Shown: one piece after another, positions 33,377 to 41,885 of the stretch
Position numbering within the stretch: the stretch's first letter is position 1
How the letters are laid out: each line of letters begins with the position of its first letter
Source: Flavobacterium sp.
GTDB lineage: Bacteria > Bacteroidota > Bacteroidia > Flavobacteriales > Flavobacteriaceae
DNA: 45,245 nucleotides
NCBI GenBank assembly: GCA_030591585.1
Contig: JAUVAS010000014.1
Location: forward strand, 1-45,245
Direction of reading: 5' to 3'
Translations under genes and position numbers: made by a program
The notes under the pieces: model-generated
What the model was told of the DNA's origin: nothing
The model's input: the letters and a program-made list of their open reading frames with translations, nothing else
The model's database searches: none

Positions 33377-34293
33377 TTTCAGTTGTAATTCCATTATATA
33401 ACAAAGAAAAATTTATTGCCGAAACAATCCAATCGGTATTAAATCAAACATTTAAAGATTTTGAATTACTGATAGTTAATGACGGAAGTACTGACGACGC
33501 TCTAAAAATCATAAAATCATTCAATGATGATCGATTAAACATTATTTCTATTGAAAACTCAGGTGTTTCCGTGGCAAGAAATACAGGAATTAAGAATGCT
33601 CGATACCATTGGATTGCTTTTTTAGATGCAGACGATTGGTGGGCACCTACTTTTTTAGAAGAAATATTCAATGCAATTAATGGATACCCCAATAATAAAC
33701 TCTTTGCAAGTGGGAGAAGTAGAGTCTTTAACACTCAAGTAGAACGCTATAAGCATAAATTTCTTCCTAAAAATGGCGAAACAAATGTTATTAATTATTT
33801 TAAAGTCATTAGTAAATACCTCCCGCTAATCAATTCTTCCAATGTGGTCATTAAAAAATCTCTTTTTAAAGAAATTGGTTATTTTAGAGAAGGGCAAAAA
33901 AAACATGAAGATCACGATTTATGGATGCGCTTATGCGTAAATGAAGACGTTGTTTTTATAAATAAAAATCTTTCTTTTTATAGAAAAACAGAATTAAATT
34001 CAGCGTCTGCGACATATTATCAATCAGACGATTTTTGTTTGTATCTTGAAACGATACTTGAAGTAAATAAAAAAATAAGCAACACCAATCAAGTTTTTTT
34101 TAAAACCTACTATAATAATTTTGTTTTATTGACTTATATTAAAAATTACGGAGAGTATACAAAAGAGGAAGATAACAAAGTTCATGTTCTAATCTCGAAA
34201 ATAATTACAGGGAAATATTTAGTATTAGAAAAATTATTAAAACAATTTCCCTATAAAAAGACCTATACGTTTTTTAAATATTTTAAGAGGTGA
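33373..34293 (+). CDS. Family 2 glycosyltransferase
   Basis: The frame is open from 33349, but the ATG at 33373 gives the canonical GT2 start MISVVIPLYNKEKFI, so 306 residues are annotated. GT-A landmarks are VNDGSTDD (35-42), the metal-binding LDADD with Asp85 and Asp87, and a later KKHEDHDLWMRL block that includes the ED acceptor-site motif. It would add one sugar to the growing lipid-linked glycan from a nucleotide sugar. Donor and acceptor are unknown. It overlaps both neighbours by four bases. Confidence 0.88.
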   Translation: MISVVIPLYNKEKFIAETIQSVLNQTFKDFELLIVNDGSTDDALKIIKSFNDDRLNIISIENSGVSVARNTGIKNARYHWIAFLDADDWWAPTFLEEIFNAINGYPNNKLFASGRSRVFNTQVERYKHKFLPKNGETNVINYFKVISKYLPLINSSNVVIKKSLFKEIGYFREGQKKHEDHDLWMRLCVNEDVVFINKNLSFYRKTELNSASATYYQSDDFCLYLETILEVNKKISNTNQVFFKTYYNNFVLLTYIKNYGEYTKEEDNKVHVLISKIITGKYLVLEKLLKQFPYKKTYTFFKYFKR

Positions 34294-35171
34294 AAAATAA
34301 TCGCAAAGCTAATTTATTTGTGGTAGGAGCCATGAAAGCAGGTACCACGTCTTTTATGGACTTGCTTGCCAGTCATCAAGATATTTACACATCACCTATT
34401 AAAGAACCCCATTACTTTATTAATAGTTTGCCTAAGAATTTATATGAACCCTCTCGTTTTTTTAGTAATGATTCTTATTTTGAAAAAGACTTCCCAAAAT
34501 CACATCATATAACAAAAATTAAAAAAGAGGCTCAGTATCAAAAATTATTCTCATTGGCAAAAAATGAAAAGTACCTTGCCGAAGGGAGCACAGCATACCT
34601 GTCTGCTAATGAATCTGCAACATTAATTTATGATTATAATCCTAAGGCAAAAATTATAATTATTAAAAGAGACCCTTTACAAAGAGCTTTTTCTCAGTAT
34701 AATATGGATTTGGGTTTAGGACGAGTAAAAAGAAGTTTTAATGAGATTCTAGATGAAGAGATAAAGCTTTATACTCATGGAAAGTTACATTGGAACAGCT
34801 ATTTAGCAATGAGTTTTTATAAAGAACCTATTCAACGCTTTAAGAGTTTATTTAATGAGGTACTTATTATAGAATTTGAAGAGTTAATTAAAAATAAATC
34901 AATAATTTTAGAGAAAGTTTCTAATTTTTTAGAAATAAGTACATTTGAAAATGTAGTTTTAATTCAAAAAAACAAAACAAGAGCCCTTCGGTTTCAAAAA
35001 GTATTTTATTTTTTAAAGAAAATAGGGCTAAAGGATTATTTCTCATTATTCTTTAGTTCAAAATTTAAACAAAAAGTTTTTAAAAGGCTAAGTAAAGACA
35101 AAATAGAATCACTAATTTTATCAGATAAAACAAGAAAAGAAGTTGAACAAATATTTAAAGAAGAGTCATAA
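34290..35171 (+). CDS. Second PAPS-dependent sulfotransferase
   Basis: The 293-residue protein has the 5'-phosphosulfate loop VGAMKAGTTSFMDLL (12-26) with Lys16, and the 3'-phosphate motif IIIKRDPLQRAFSQYN. This is the classical Sulfotransfer_1 layout, resembling heparan N-sulfotransferase-like and capsule sulfotransferases. It differs clearly in sequence from the one at 32495, so the glycan may be sulfated at two positions or on two sugars. It starts with GTG at 34290, overlapping the GT2 stop (GTGA). The membrane protein gene follows after 2 bases. Confidence 0.87.
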   Translation: MKNNRKANLFVVGAMKAGTTSFMDLLASHQDIYTSPIKEPHYFINSLPKNLYEPSRFFSNDSYFEKDFPKSHHITKIKKEAQYQKLFSLAKNEKYLAEGSTAYLSANESATLIYDYNPKAKIIIIKRDPLQRAFSQYNMDLGLGRVKRSFNEILDEEIKLYTHGKLHWNSYLAMSFYKEPIQRFKSLFNEVLIIEFEELIKNKSIILEKVSNFLEISTFENVVLIQKNKTRALRFQKVFYFLKKIGLKDYFSLFFSSKFKQKVFKRLSKDKIESLILSDKTRKEVEQIFKEES

Positions 35172-35173
35172 TT

Positions 35174-36349
35174 ATGTTATTACTTAATGTTTGTATTTGT
35201 AGTATCATATTTCTTGTTGGGTACAACCTAAAAAGAGCGTTCCCCGGTTTTTCAAAAGCAGACATTAGGTTTTTGGATAAATTATTTTTTCACCATTTTA
35301 TAATTGCGATAGTTTTTTATTTTTATGTTTCTATTTATGGAGGAGACGCTACGTTTTATTGGGATGCACCTAAAACTATTTCCTTTGAAGAAATTATTAA
35401 TTTAATTAAACAGGGTTCAGCTTCTGGAGTCATTTATCTTATAAATTATATTCCCTCTAAAGTATTAAATCTGTCTTTTTTTACGGGGAATATGAGCTAT
35501 GCACTACTAGGGTATTTAGGCTTTATTTATTTTTATAGAATTAGTAAAAATATTTTTAAAGAAAAATCAAGTATTTCAGGAGGTAAAATATTTGGAATTC
35601 CAATTTTTCCTTGGATTTGGTTTTTACCAAACCTCCATTTTTGGTCTTCAGGTATTGGTAAAGACAGCATCTTGTTTTTTTCAATAGCGGTGTTTATGTA
35701 TTCTTTACAAAATATAAAACGTAATTGGCTTGGCTTGTTTATTAGTTTGATTTTATCTCTATCAATACGGCCTCATATCACATTATTTTTATTAGTTGCT
35801 TTTGGTATTGGCTATTTTTTAGACGGGAACTTAAAAGGCTATCAAAAAGTAATTATATTCTTATTTTTTATAGCAGGATTTACTTCTATATTTGCTTATG
35901 TGCTTCAGTTTATTCAGTTAGAGAGCTTAGATGCACAAGCAATATCAGAATATACTTCAACAAAGGCATTAAAATTGAATAAAATAACTTCAGGTTCTGG
36001 AGTAGATATTTCTGGTTATCCATTTCCAGCCAAGGTTGCTACTTTTTTATACAGACCTTTGTTTTTTGATATAAATGGAATTATGGCTATTCTAGCCTCT
36101 TTTGAAAATCTTGTTTTATTGATATTCACTTTTATCGTGATAAAGAACAAACCTATGAGGGCTTTTAAAAAAGGAGATTTTTTAATAAAAGGGATGTTGA
36201 TCTTTTTTTTAATAGGAACGATGTCTTTTTCGCTTATTCTCGGGAATTTAGGTATTATGTTACGACAAAAAAATATGTTTATCCCTGTATTTATCATTTT
36301 TGGGTTTTGGACTTTATACAATAATAAATTGTTAAAAAACACTAAATGA
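35174..36349 (+). CDS. Multi-pass membrane protein, candidate repeat-unit polymerase (Wzy/EpsG-like)
   Basis: The 391-residue protein has about 9-11 hydrophobic segments. Polar loops include YGGDATFYWDAP (near 55-66) and the block FLPNLHFWSSGIGKDS, with SIRPHI further on. Such conserved aromatic, Lys and Arg motifs between helices are seen in putative polysaccharide polymerases of Bacteroidota. Wzy proteins diverge strongly, so the call rests on topology and position between a sulfotransferase and a glycosyltransferase gene. Alternatives are an O-antigen ligase-like or EpsG-type protein. Its TGA overlaps the next ATG by four bases. Confidence 0.6.
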   Translation: MLLLNVCICSIIFLVGYNLKRAFPGFSKADIRFLDKLFFHHFIIAIVFYFYVSIYGGDATFYWDAPKTISFEEIINLIKQGSASGVIYLINYIPSKVLNLSFFTGNMSYALLGYLGFIYFYRISKNIFKEKSSISGGKIFGIPIFPWIWFLPNLHFWSSGIGKDSILFFSIAVFMYSLQNIKRNWLGLFISLILSLSIRPHITLFLLVAFGIGYFLDGNLKGYQKVIIFLFFIAGFTSIFAYVLQFIQLESLDAQAISEYTSTKALKLNKITSGSGVDISGYPFPAKVATFLYRPLFFDINGIMAILASFENLVLLIFTFIVIKNKPMRAFKKGDFLIKGMLIFFLIGTMSFSLILGNLGIMLRQKNMFIPVFIIFGFWTLYNNKLLKNTK

Positions 36350-37437
36350 AAGTTCTTCAAATAATAAATAGTCTTACCACTGCAGGAGCTGAAAAGTTAC
36401 TCTTGGATTCCATCCCTAAATATAATAAACTTGGTGTTTCTATGGATTTATTGCTTCTAGACGGCTCAGAGACTCCTTTTTTAAAAATATTGAAAGAACA
36501 ATCAAAAGGGGAAATTTATAGGTTAGGAAAAGGGTCAGTATATAATCCTTGGCATATAATAAAAATTATTAAATATTTTAAAAAGTACGATATAGTACAT
36601 GTGCATTTATTTCCTGCATTATATTGGACTGCTTTAGCAAAATTTGTATCCTTCTCAAAAGTTGTTTTATTATTTACCGAACACAGTACATCAAATAAAC
36701 GAAGAAAATATTATTTTAGGCTTTTAGATAGAATAATATATAGAAACTATCATGCAATTATTACTATTTCTAAAGAAGTAGATATTTTTATTAAAAAACA
36801 TCTTGGATTTAGATTGTCAAAGTTCCACTTGATAAATAATGGTGTGGATATTGAAAGAATTAAAGCTGCAAAAACTGCAATACCTTCTGATTTTGGAATC
36901 TCTATTTCAGAAAAAATAATTGTACAAGTTTCTAGTTTTAGATACCCTAAAGACCAACAAACGTTAATCAGATCATTATCATTTATTTCAAAAGGTGTAA
37001 AACTAATATTGGTTGGTGAAGGGGCTTTATTGGATGAATGTAAAAAACTGGTAAAGAATTTAGAATTAGAGAGTCGAGTACTGTTTTTAGGAATTCGCAT
37101 GGACGTACCTGAATTATTAAAAATGGCAGATATTGTAGTATTGTCATCATATTATGAGGGACTATCACTTTCATGTATAGAAGCACTAGCTTCTGGTAAT
37201 CCACTTATTGCTTCAGATGCCCCAGGTCTTTCACAAATTGTTAAAGGTGCAGGCATCTTATTTCCTATTGGAGATGAGAAAATATTAGCTTTAGAGATAG
37301 ATAATTTATTGAATGATAAAGAATATTATTCAAAGACAGTTAAGAGTTGTTTAGAACGAGCCAAAAAGTACAGTTTAGATGCTATGATTCAAAAACATAT
37401 TCAATTATATAGAGAGGTATGTCCAAACAAAAACTAA
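36346..37437 (+). CDS. Family 4 glycosyltransferase
   Basis: This 363-residue GT-B protein starts with MKVLQIINSLTTAGAEKLLL, the usual acceptor-domain opening with its GGAE-like loop. The C-terminal nucleotide-sugar domain carries LILVGEG (220-226) and the EX7E motif Glu271 to Glu279 in EGLSLSCIE. GT4 enzymes retain anomeric configuration; the sugar used is unknown. It overlaps the previous gene by four bases and the next by 19. The next start at 37419 is preceded by AGAGAGG, a fair ribosome-binding site. Confidence 0.9.
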   Translation: MKVLQIINSLTTAGAEKLLLDSIPKYNKLGVSMDLLLLDGSETPFLKILKEQSKGEIYRLGKGSVYNPWHIIKIIKYFKKYDIVHVHLFPALYWTALAKFVSFSKVVLLFTEHSTSNKRRKYYFRLLDRIIYRNYHAIITISKEVDIFIKKHLGFRLSKFHLINNGVDIERIKAAKTAIPSDFGISISEKIIVQVSSFRYPKDQQTLIRSLSFISKGVKLILVGEGALLDECKKLVKNLELESRVLFLGIRMDVPELLKMADIVVLSSYYEGLSLSCIEALASGNPLIASDAPGLSQIVKGAGILFPIGDEKILALEIDNLLNDKEYYSKTVKSCLERAKKYSLDAMIQKHIQLYREVCPNKN

Positions 37438-38576
37438 TCCGCATCACAACCATACCCCTGTCCCTAGAGAAATTGTTAGAAGGGCAATTAGCTTTTATGG
37501 AGCAACATTTTGAGGTGACTGCTATTTCTTCAGAAGAACAAAGACTTAAAGAATATGGAAAAAAGGAAGGTGTTGCAACCTTTTATTTAGCACTAACTAG
37601 AAAAATTACTCCAATAAGAGATGTAATCTCAGTAATTAAGCTATACAAATTTTTAAAAAAAGAGAAACCTAGTATGGTACATACCCATACTCCTAAAGCT
37701 GGTATTGTGGGTATGATGGCAGCTTTTTTTGCAAGAGTGCCATTAAGGCTTCATACCGTAGCAGGGTTGCCTTTACTGGAAACTTCAGGGCTTAAAAGAA
37801 TGGTGTTAAATTTAGTTGAAAAGCTTACCTATAGCTTGGCAACAAATGTATACCCCAACTCAAAAGGATTATATGATATTATTATAGCTAAAAAATTTAC
37901 CCCGGTTACTAAATTAAAAATTCTAGGAAACGGATCTTCCAACGGAATAGACACTACCTATTTTTCAAAATCACATTTTCAAGAAGTAGATTTACTACAG
38001 AAAAGAAATGAGTTAAGTATTCCAGAAGATGATTTTGTTTTTGTTTTTGTGGGTAGAATTGTTAAAGACAAAGGGATTAATGAGCTGGTAGAAGCTTTTA
38101 CAGATCTTCAGAAAGAGTATAAGAACTGTAGTTTGCTATTGGTAGGGCCTTTTGAAAATGATTTAGATCCAGTCTCTGAAAAAACTCAAACAGCTATTTC
38201 AGAAAATACAAAAATTATCACATCGGGTTATCAAGATGATGTACGGGTATATTTTGCACTAAGTAACACACTTGTTTTTCCTAGTTATCGGGAAGGGTTT
38301 CCAAATGTGGTAATGCAGGCTGGTGCCATGGGGCTCCCTAGTATTGTAACTGATATAAATGGGTGTAATGAAATTATTACTGATAATAAGAATGGGTTTG
38401 TTGTACCTTCAAAAAATCAAAAAAAATTAAAAGAGAGTATGATTCGAATGATTACTGAAGAATATTGTTATTCTATATTGAGAGATAATGCTAGAGAAAT
38501 GATACAATCTAGATTTAAGCGCCCCAATATGTGGAAAGAAATATTAAATGAATACAATCGATTAGATAAAAGATAA
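37419..38576 (+). CDS. Family 4 glycosyltransferase (PglA/WbnK-like)
   Basis: The 385-residue protein has MVHTHTPKAGIVGMMAA (86-102), a stretch typical of GT4 enzymes that act early on a lipid-linked sugar, including those adding to bacillosamine. The donor domain has FVGRIVKDKGI (210-220) and REGFPNVVMQ (291-300). There the second Glu of EX7E is Gln300, a change common in this subgroup. It overlaps the preceding GT4 gene by 19 bases. Because PglC- to PglF-like genes occur in the same locus, it may add the second sugar, but no residue proves this. Confidence 0.87.
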   Translation: MSKQKLIRITTIPLSLEKLLEGQLAFMEQHFEVTAISSEEQRLKEYGKKEGVATFYLALTRKITPIRDVISVIKLYKFLKKEKPSMVHTHTPKAGIVGMMAAFFARVPLRLHTVAGLPLLETSGLKRMVLNLVEKLTYSLATNVYPNSKGLYDIIIAKKFTPVTKLKILGNGSSNGIDTTYFSKSHFQEVDLLQKRNELSIPEDDFVFVFVGRIVKDKGINELVEAFTDLQKEYKNCSLLLVGPFENDLDPVSEKTQTAISENTKIITSGYQDDVRVYFALSNTLVFPSYREGFPNVVMQAGAMGLPSIVTDINGCNEIITDNKNGFVVPSKNQKKLKESMIRMITEEYCYSILRDNAREMIQSRFKRPNMWKEILNEYNRLDKR

Positions 38577-38577
38577 T

Positions 38578-39555
38578 ATGAAAAATGGCTCTTTTGTGAT
38601 TTCTTTAGATTTTGAGCTTCATTGGGGCATTTTCGACCATAAATCTATATTAGATTATAGAACCAATTTAGAGAATGTTAGGTTGGTAATTAGGAGGCTT
38701 TTAGACTTATGTGAAAAGTATAATGTAAATATCACTTTTTCTGTGGTAGGATTTTTATTTGCCGAGAATAAAAAAGAGTTAATTAAATACAAACCAAATC
38801 TAACACCTTCCTACATAAACAAACAATTGAATCCATATTCAATTTTCCCAAAGATAGGCAACAATCAGAAAGATGACCCCTATCATTATGCAAAACCTCT
38901 TATAGAAGAAATAAAGTTAAGGTCTAATCATGAAATTGGAACTCATACATTTTGCCATTACTATTGTGTTGAAAAGGGGCAGACCATAAATCAATTTAAA
39001 GCAGATATTAAAGCAGCTATTTCTATAGCATCTGCTATGGAAATCGATATTAAAAACATTGTATTTCCGCGGAATCAAGTAAATAAAGAATATTTAAAAA
39101 CTTGTGCAGATTTAGGTTTAACAAGTTATAGGGGAACAGAAAACAATAAGATATATAAACCTGTGAATTCAAATAAAAATATTTTAATTTATAGAATGAT
39201 TCGTTTACTCGATTCTTATATTAATGTAACTGGCTATAACACGTATAATAAGGACACCCTTACTAAGGATAAAACGTTAGTAAACATACCGTCTAGTAGA
39301 TTTTTAAGACCTTATAGTAAACGATTTAATTTTTTTGAACCATTGAAGATAAAGAGAATTAAAAGAGCAATGCGTTATGCTGCAATTAATAATGAAATTT
39401 TCCATTTGTGGTGGCATCCACACAATTTTGGAAGAAACATAAATGAAAATTTTAATAATCTAGAACAAATTTTTAAAGAATATAAGGAACTAAATTTAAC
39501 CTATAACTTTAATAGTCATACTATGAGTGAGCTTGTAAAAAAAACAATTCAATGA
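38578..39555 (+). CDS. Polysaccharide deacetylase (NodB-fold, DFE subgroup)
   Basis: The 325-residue protein opens with the NodB-like strand VISLDFELHWG (7-17). The catalytic first Asp is Asp11, and Glu13 stands near the place of the second Asp of the classical TFDD motif. The metal-binding histidines are His123 and His127 in GTHTFCH. A FPRN segment (about 163-166) replaces the usual FRPP, and a HLWWHPHNF block near the end supplies the late His. It probably removes acetyl groups from a sugar of the glycan. No signal peptide is seen, so it would act in the cytoplasm. Its last four bases overlap the formyltransferase start. Confidence 0.8.
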   Translation: MKNGSFVISLDFELHWGIFDHKSILDYRTNLENVRLVIRRLLDLCEKYNVNITFSVVGFLFAENKKELIKYKPNLTPSYINKQLNPYSIFPKIGNNQKDDPYHYAKPLIEEIKLRSNHEIGTHTFCHYYCVEKGQTINQFKADIKAAISIASAMEIDIKNIVFPRNQVNKEYLKTCADLGLTSYRGTENNKIYKPVNSNKNILIYRMIRLLDSYINVTGYNTYNKDTLTKDKTLVNIPSSRFLRPYSKRFNFFEPLKIKRIKRAMRYAAINNEIFHLWWHPHNFGRNINENFNNLEQIFKEYKELNLTYNFNSHTMSELVKKTIQ

Positions 39556-40313
39556 AAATAGTGTTGTTTTGCGGTAAAAAAATTAGCAGTGATATTGTTT
39601 TTACACATTTAAAACAAAATCATAATCTAATTGGAGTGGTCACCGAATTACCATTTTCTAGAAAAAAACTTGTGAAAAACAGAATTAAAAAGTTAGGTTT
39701 TTTTATTGTGTTTCTTCAGCTATTATTTGTAAAGTCACTTTTGCCTTTAATAAAACTAAAATCAAAAAGACGGTTTGAAGAAATTAAAAAGAGTTTTATA
39801 ATAGAAAAATTAAAATACTTCGACAATAAACTGCAAGTATCTTCTATAAATAATTTGGAGGTTTTAGAATATGTAAATAAAATAAATCCAGATGTTATTG
39901 TAGTAAATGGTACTCGGATAATCAATAAAAAGATATTAAATGGAATAGATGTCCCTGTTATTAATTTACATGTGGGAATTACACCAAAATATAGAGGAGT
40001 GCATGGTGGATATTGGGCACTTGTTAATAAAGATATAGAAAATTGTGGAGTTACAGTACATTATGTAGATACTGGGATTGATACAGGAAGTGTAATTTGT
40101 CAAAGAAAAATAGAAACCACTAAAAAGGATAGTTTTGTCACATACCCTCTATTACAATTAAAAAACGGCTTAAAGTGTTTAGATATTGCACTTAATAAAA
40201 TTAAAGATAATGACTATTCTGTTATGGATTCATCTATTAATGAAAGTAAATTATACTATCATCCAACAATAATACAATACCTTTATTATTGGGTCTTTAA
40301 AGGTGTTAAGTGA
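39552..40313 (+). CDS. Formyltransferase-fold protein, probable sugar N-formyltransferase
   Basis: This 253-residue protein has the formyl_trans_N catalytic set: Asn138 and His140 in INLHVGITPKYRG, and Asp177 in DTGIDTGSV. There is no Met-tRNA binding C-terminal domain, and it lies in a glycan locus. Transfer of formyl from N10-formyltetrahydrofolate to an amino sugar, as in Qui4N- or Rha4N-formyl synthesis, is therefore more likely than Fmt or PurN function. An extra segment of about 45 residues (45-90), rich in Lys and hydrophobic residues, interrupts the fold. It follows the deacetylase with an ATGA overlap; a deacetylase then formyltransferase would swap N-acetyl for N-formyl. Confidence 0.78.
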   Translation: MKIVLFCGKKISSDIVFTHLKQNHNLIGVVTELPFSRKKLVKNRIKKLGFFIVFLQLLFVKSLLPLIKLKSKRRFEEIKKSFIIEKLKYFDNKLQVSSINNLEVLEYVNKINPDVIVVNGTRIINKKILNGIDVPVINLHVGITPKYRGVHGGYWALVNKDIENCGVTVHYVDTGIDTGSVICQRKIETTKKDSFVTYPLLQLKNGLKCLDIALNKIKDNDYSVMDSSINESKLYYHPTIIQYLYYWVFKGVK

Positions 40314-40411
40314 TTGATGTTAAGTATAATACATTTTTTTTAGATAATCAATTGATATTAAAAAATTCTCAATACTAGAAATTGTATTTTTATAGGTGTC
40401 TGTTTTTTTAG

Positions 40412-40489
40412 GATGGGTCATACCGTATAGATACAGTATGGATAGTGTATGGATACTGTATGGATAGTGTATGAAAATCAAAACCCATC
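40412..40489. repeat. Four 11-bp tandem repeats enclosed by a 7-bp inverted repeat
   Basis: The unit GATA(C/G)(A/T)GTATG occurs four times without gaps at 40430-40473, preceded by a degenerate unit at 40419-40429. Several units contain ATAC-N-GTAT, a small palindrome. The array is enclosed by GATGGGT (40412-40418) and ACCCATC (40483-40489). It lies about 135 bases upstream of the candidate pglC promoter. It may be an operator array or a variable-number repeat. Confidence 0.7.
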
Positions 40490-40606
40490 ATTTTATACAA
40501 AAAAAGGTTCTATACAAACAAAAAGAGACAAAAAGCATACAAAAAAGAACATCCTATTTTTTAAGAGTAAATTAAAAACAACATATAAAAAAAACACAGC
40601 ATATCG

Positions 40607-40634
40607 TTGTCAATAAATCTAAGTTGTATCTTTA
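40607..40634 (+). promoter_or_regulatory. Candidate promoter of the pglC-pglF-like genes
   Basis: TTG (40607-40609), 17 bases, then TATCTTTA (40627-40634), one mismatch from TAnnTTTG. It ends 4 bases before the GTG at 40639, so transcripts would be almost leaderless. The -7 box overlaps the longer open frame starting with TTG at 40624, which argues against that start. Confidence 0.45.
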
Positions 40635-40638
40635 CAAA

Positions 40639-41241
40639 GTGTATAAAAACGTACTTAAGCGAATATTAGATTTTTTTATTGCAAGTGTAGCATTTCTGCT
40701 ATTGTTACCTGTATTTATAGTTATTTCATTGCTATTGTTTGTGGTTACTTTCAATACCCCTTTTTTCCTTCAAAAGCGTCCTGGAAAAAACGAACGTATT
40801 TTTACCATTATCAAATTTAAAACAATGAATGATAAACGTGATAAAAAAGGTAATTTATTACCCGATTCTCAACGCTTAACAAGAGTTGGAAAATTTATTA
40901 GAACAACCTCATTAGATGAGCTTCCTCAATTAATCAATGTAATAAAAGGAGATATGAGTTTGGTAGGCCCTAGACCTTTATTGCCAGAGTATTTGCTGCT
41001 GTATAACAATTTTCAAAAGCAACGGCATAATGTAAAACCTGGAATAACAGGCTATGCACAAGTAAATGGAAGAAATGCAATTGATTGGAATAAAAAATTT
41101 GAATATGATGTTTATTATGTTAATAATATTAATTTTGTGTTAGACTGTAAAATAATTTTAAAAACCGTTAAGAAAGTAATTTATTCTGAAGGTATTTCAG
41201 CAGAAGGAAGTGAAACTATTGGAAGGTTTAAAGGTAATTAA
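40639..41241 (+). CDS. pglC: Small polyprenyl-phosphate phosphosugar transferase (PglC-like)
   Basis: This monotopic phosphoglycosyl transferase of 200 residues moves a phospho-sugar from its UDP donor to undecaprenyl phosphate and so starts glycan assembly. It has one N-terminal re-entrant hydrophobic segment (about 10-36), RPGKNERIFTIIKFKTM (47-63), the catalytic Asp93-Glu94 pair in TSLDELPQ, and GDMSLVGPRPLLPEY. The short length, without the large WbaP N-domain, fits PglC. The frame is open from TTG 40624, but GTG 40639 matches the family start (MYKNVLKR). The neighbours pglD-F support UDP-diNAc-bacillosamine as substrate. The next gene follows after 2 bases. Confidence 0.88.
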   Translation: MYKNVLKRILDFFIASVAFLLLLPVFIVISLLLFVVTFNTPFFLQKRPGKNERIFTIIKFKTMNDKRDKKGNLLPDSQRLTRVGKFIRTTSLDELPQLINVIKGDMSLVGPRPLLPEYLLLYNNFQKQRHNVKPGITGYAQVNGRNAIDWNKKFEYDVYYVNNINFVLDCKIILKTVKKVIYSEGISAEGSETIGRFKGN

Positions 41242-41243
41242 GA

Positions 41244-41885
41244 ATGGAAAATATTATTATTATTGGAGCTGGAGGATTTGGCCGTGAAGTGAAGTGTCTT
41301 ATAGAGGAGATTAATATGTCTTCAGCGAAGAAGTTTAATATACTTGGTTTTGTGGATGATGGAATTGAAAAGAATACCTTAGTTCATGAATTAAGAGTTC
41401 TTGGTAATATAGAGTATTTAGAATCTTTATTAGAAAAACCATCACTGGTATTTGGGTTGGGGAGTCCTACTCTCAAAAAAGCAATTTTTGAAAAACTAAA
41501 AGAGTTTAATTTTCCTGTATTAGTTCACCCTAAGGTTTCAACAAATGGTAAAAATATTCAAATTGGTAGAGGGAGTTTAATATGTGAAGGAACAATAATT
41601 ACATGTGATGTAATCATTTCTGAATTTGTAACAATAAACTTATCTTGTACAATTGGTCATGATGCAGTTATAGGTATGTTTTCCTCATTAATGCCTGCTG
41701 TGAATATTAGTGGTGAGGTGTTAATTGAAGAAAGTGTGTTTATAGGGACAGGTGCAAAAGTTATCAACCAATTAACTATTGGTAAAAATACTATTGTTGG
41801 AGCTGGAGCGTTAGTTTCAAAATCCTTACCCAATAATTGTACTGCTGTTGGAATGCCTGCAAAACCAATTAAATTTCATGACTAA
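41244..41885 (+). CDS. pglD: Sugar O/N-acyltransferase, PglD/NeuD family
   Basis: The 213-residue protein has an N-terminal Rossmann-like UDP-binding part starting IIIIGAGGFGREV (4-16). A left-handed beta-helix of hexapeptide repeats runs from about residue 98, including IQIGRG, CTIGHDA, VFIGTGA and IVGAGA. The catalytic base of the family is the His in GHD (His139). In the bacillosamine route PglD acetylates the 4-amino group of UDP-4-amino-4,6-dideoxy-GlcNAc. The order pglC-pglD-pglE supports that role. It overlaps the start of the aminotransferase gene by a few bases. Confidence 0.87.
   Translation: MENIIIIGAGGFGREVKCLIEEINMSSAKKFNILGFVDDGIEKNTLVHELRVLGNIEYLESLLEKPSLVFGLGSPTLKKAIFEKLKEFNFPVLVHPKVSTNGKNIQIGRGSLICEGTIITCDVIISEFVTINLSCTIGHDAVIGMFSSLMPAVNISGEVLIEESVFIGTGAKVINQLTIGKNTIVGAGALVSKSLPNNCTAVGMPAKPIKFHD

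Larger units (their letters stand above)
40314..40638. other. 325-base gene-free gap inside the glycan locus
   Basis: No open frame worth calling was seen. From left to right it holds an A+T-rich stretch with a 10-base palindrome (40347-40356), the 11-bp tandem array inside a 7-bp inverted repeat (40412-40489), an A-rich segment with three ATACAA words (about 40495-40545), and a candidate promoter (40607-40634). It divides the sugar-assembly genes from the PglC-F-like genes. Confidence 0.7.

Noticed and set aside
40419-40473. Possible CRISPR array
   Set aside because: The 11-bp units are contiguous with no spacers, and no cas genes are present.
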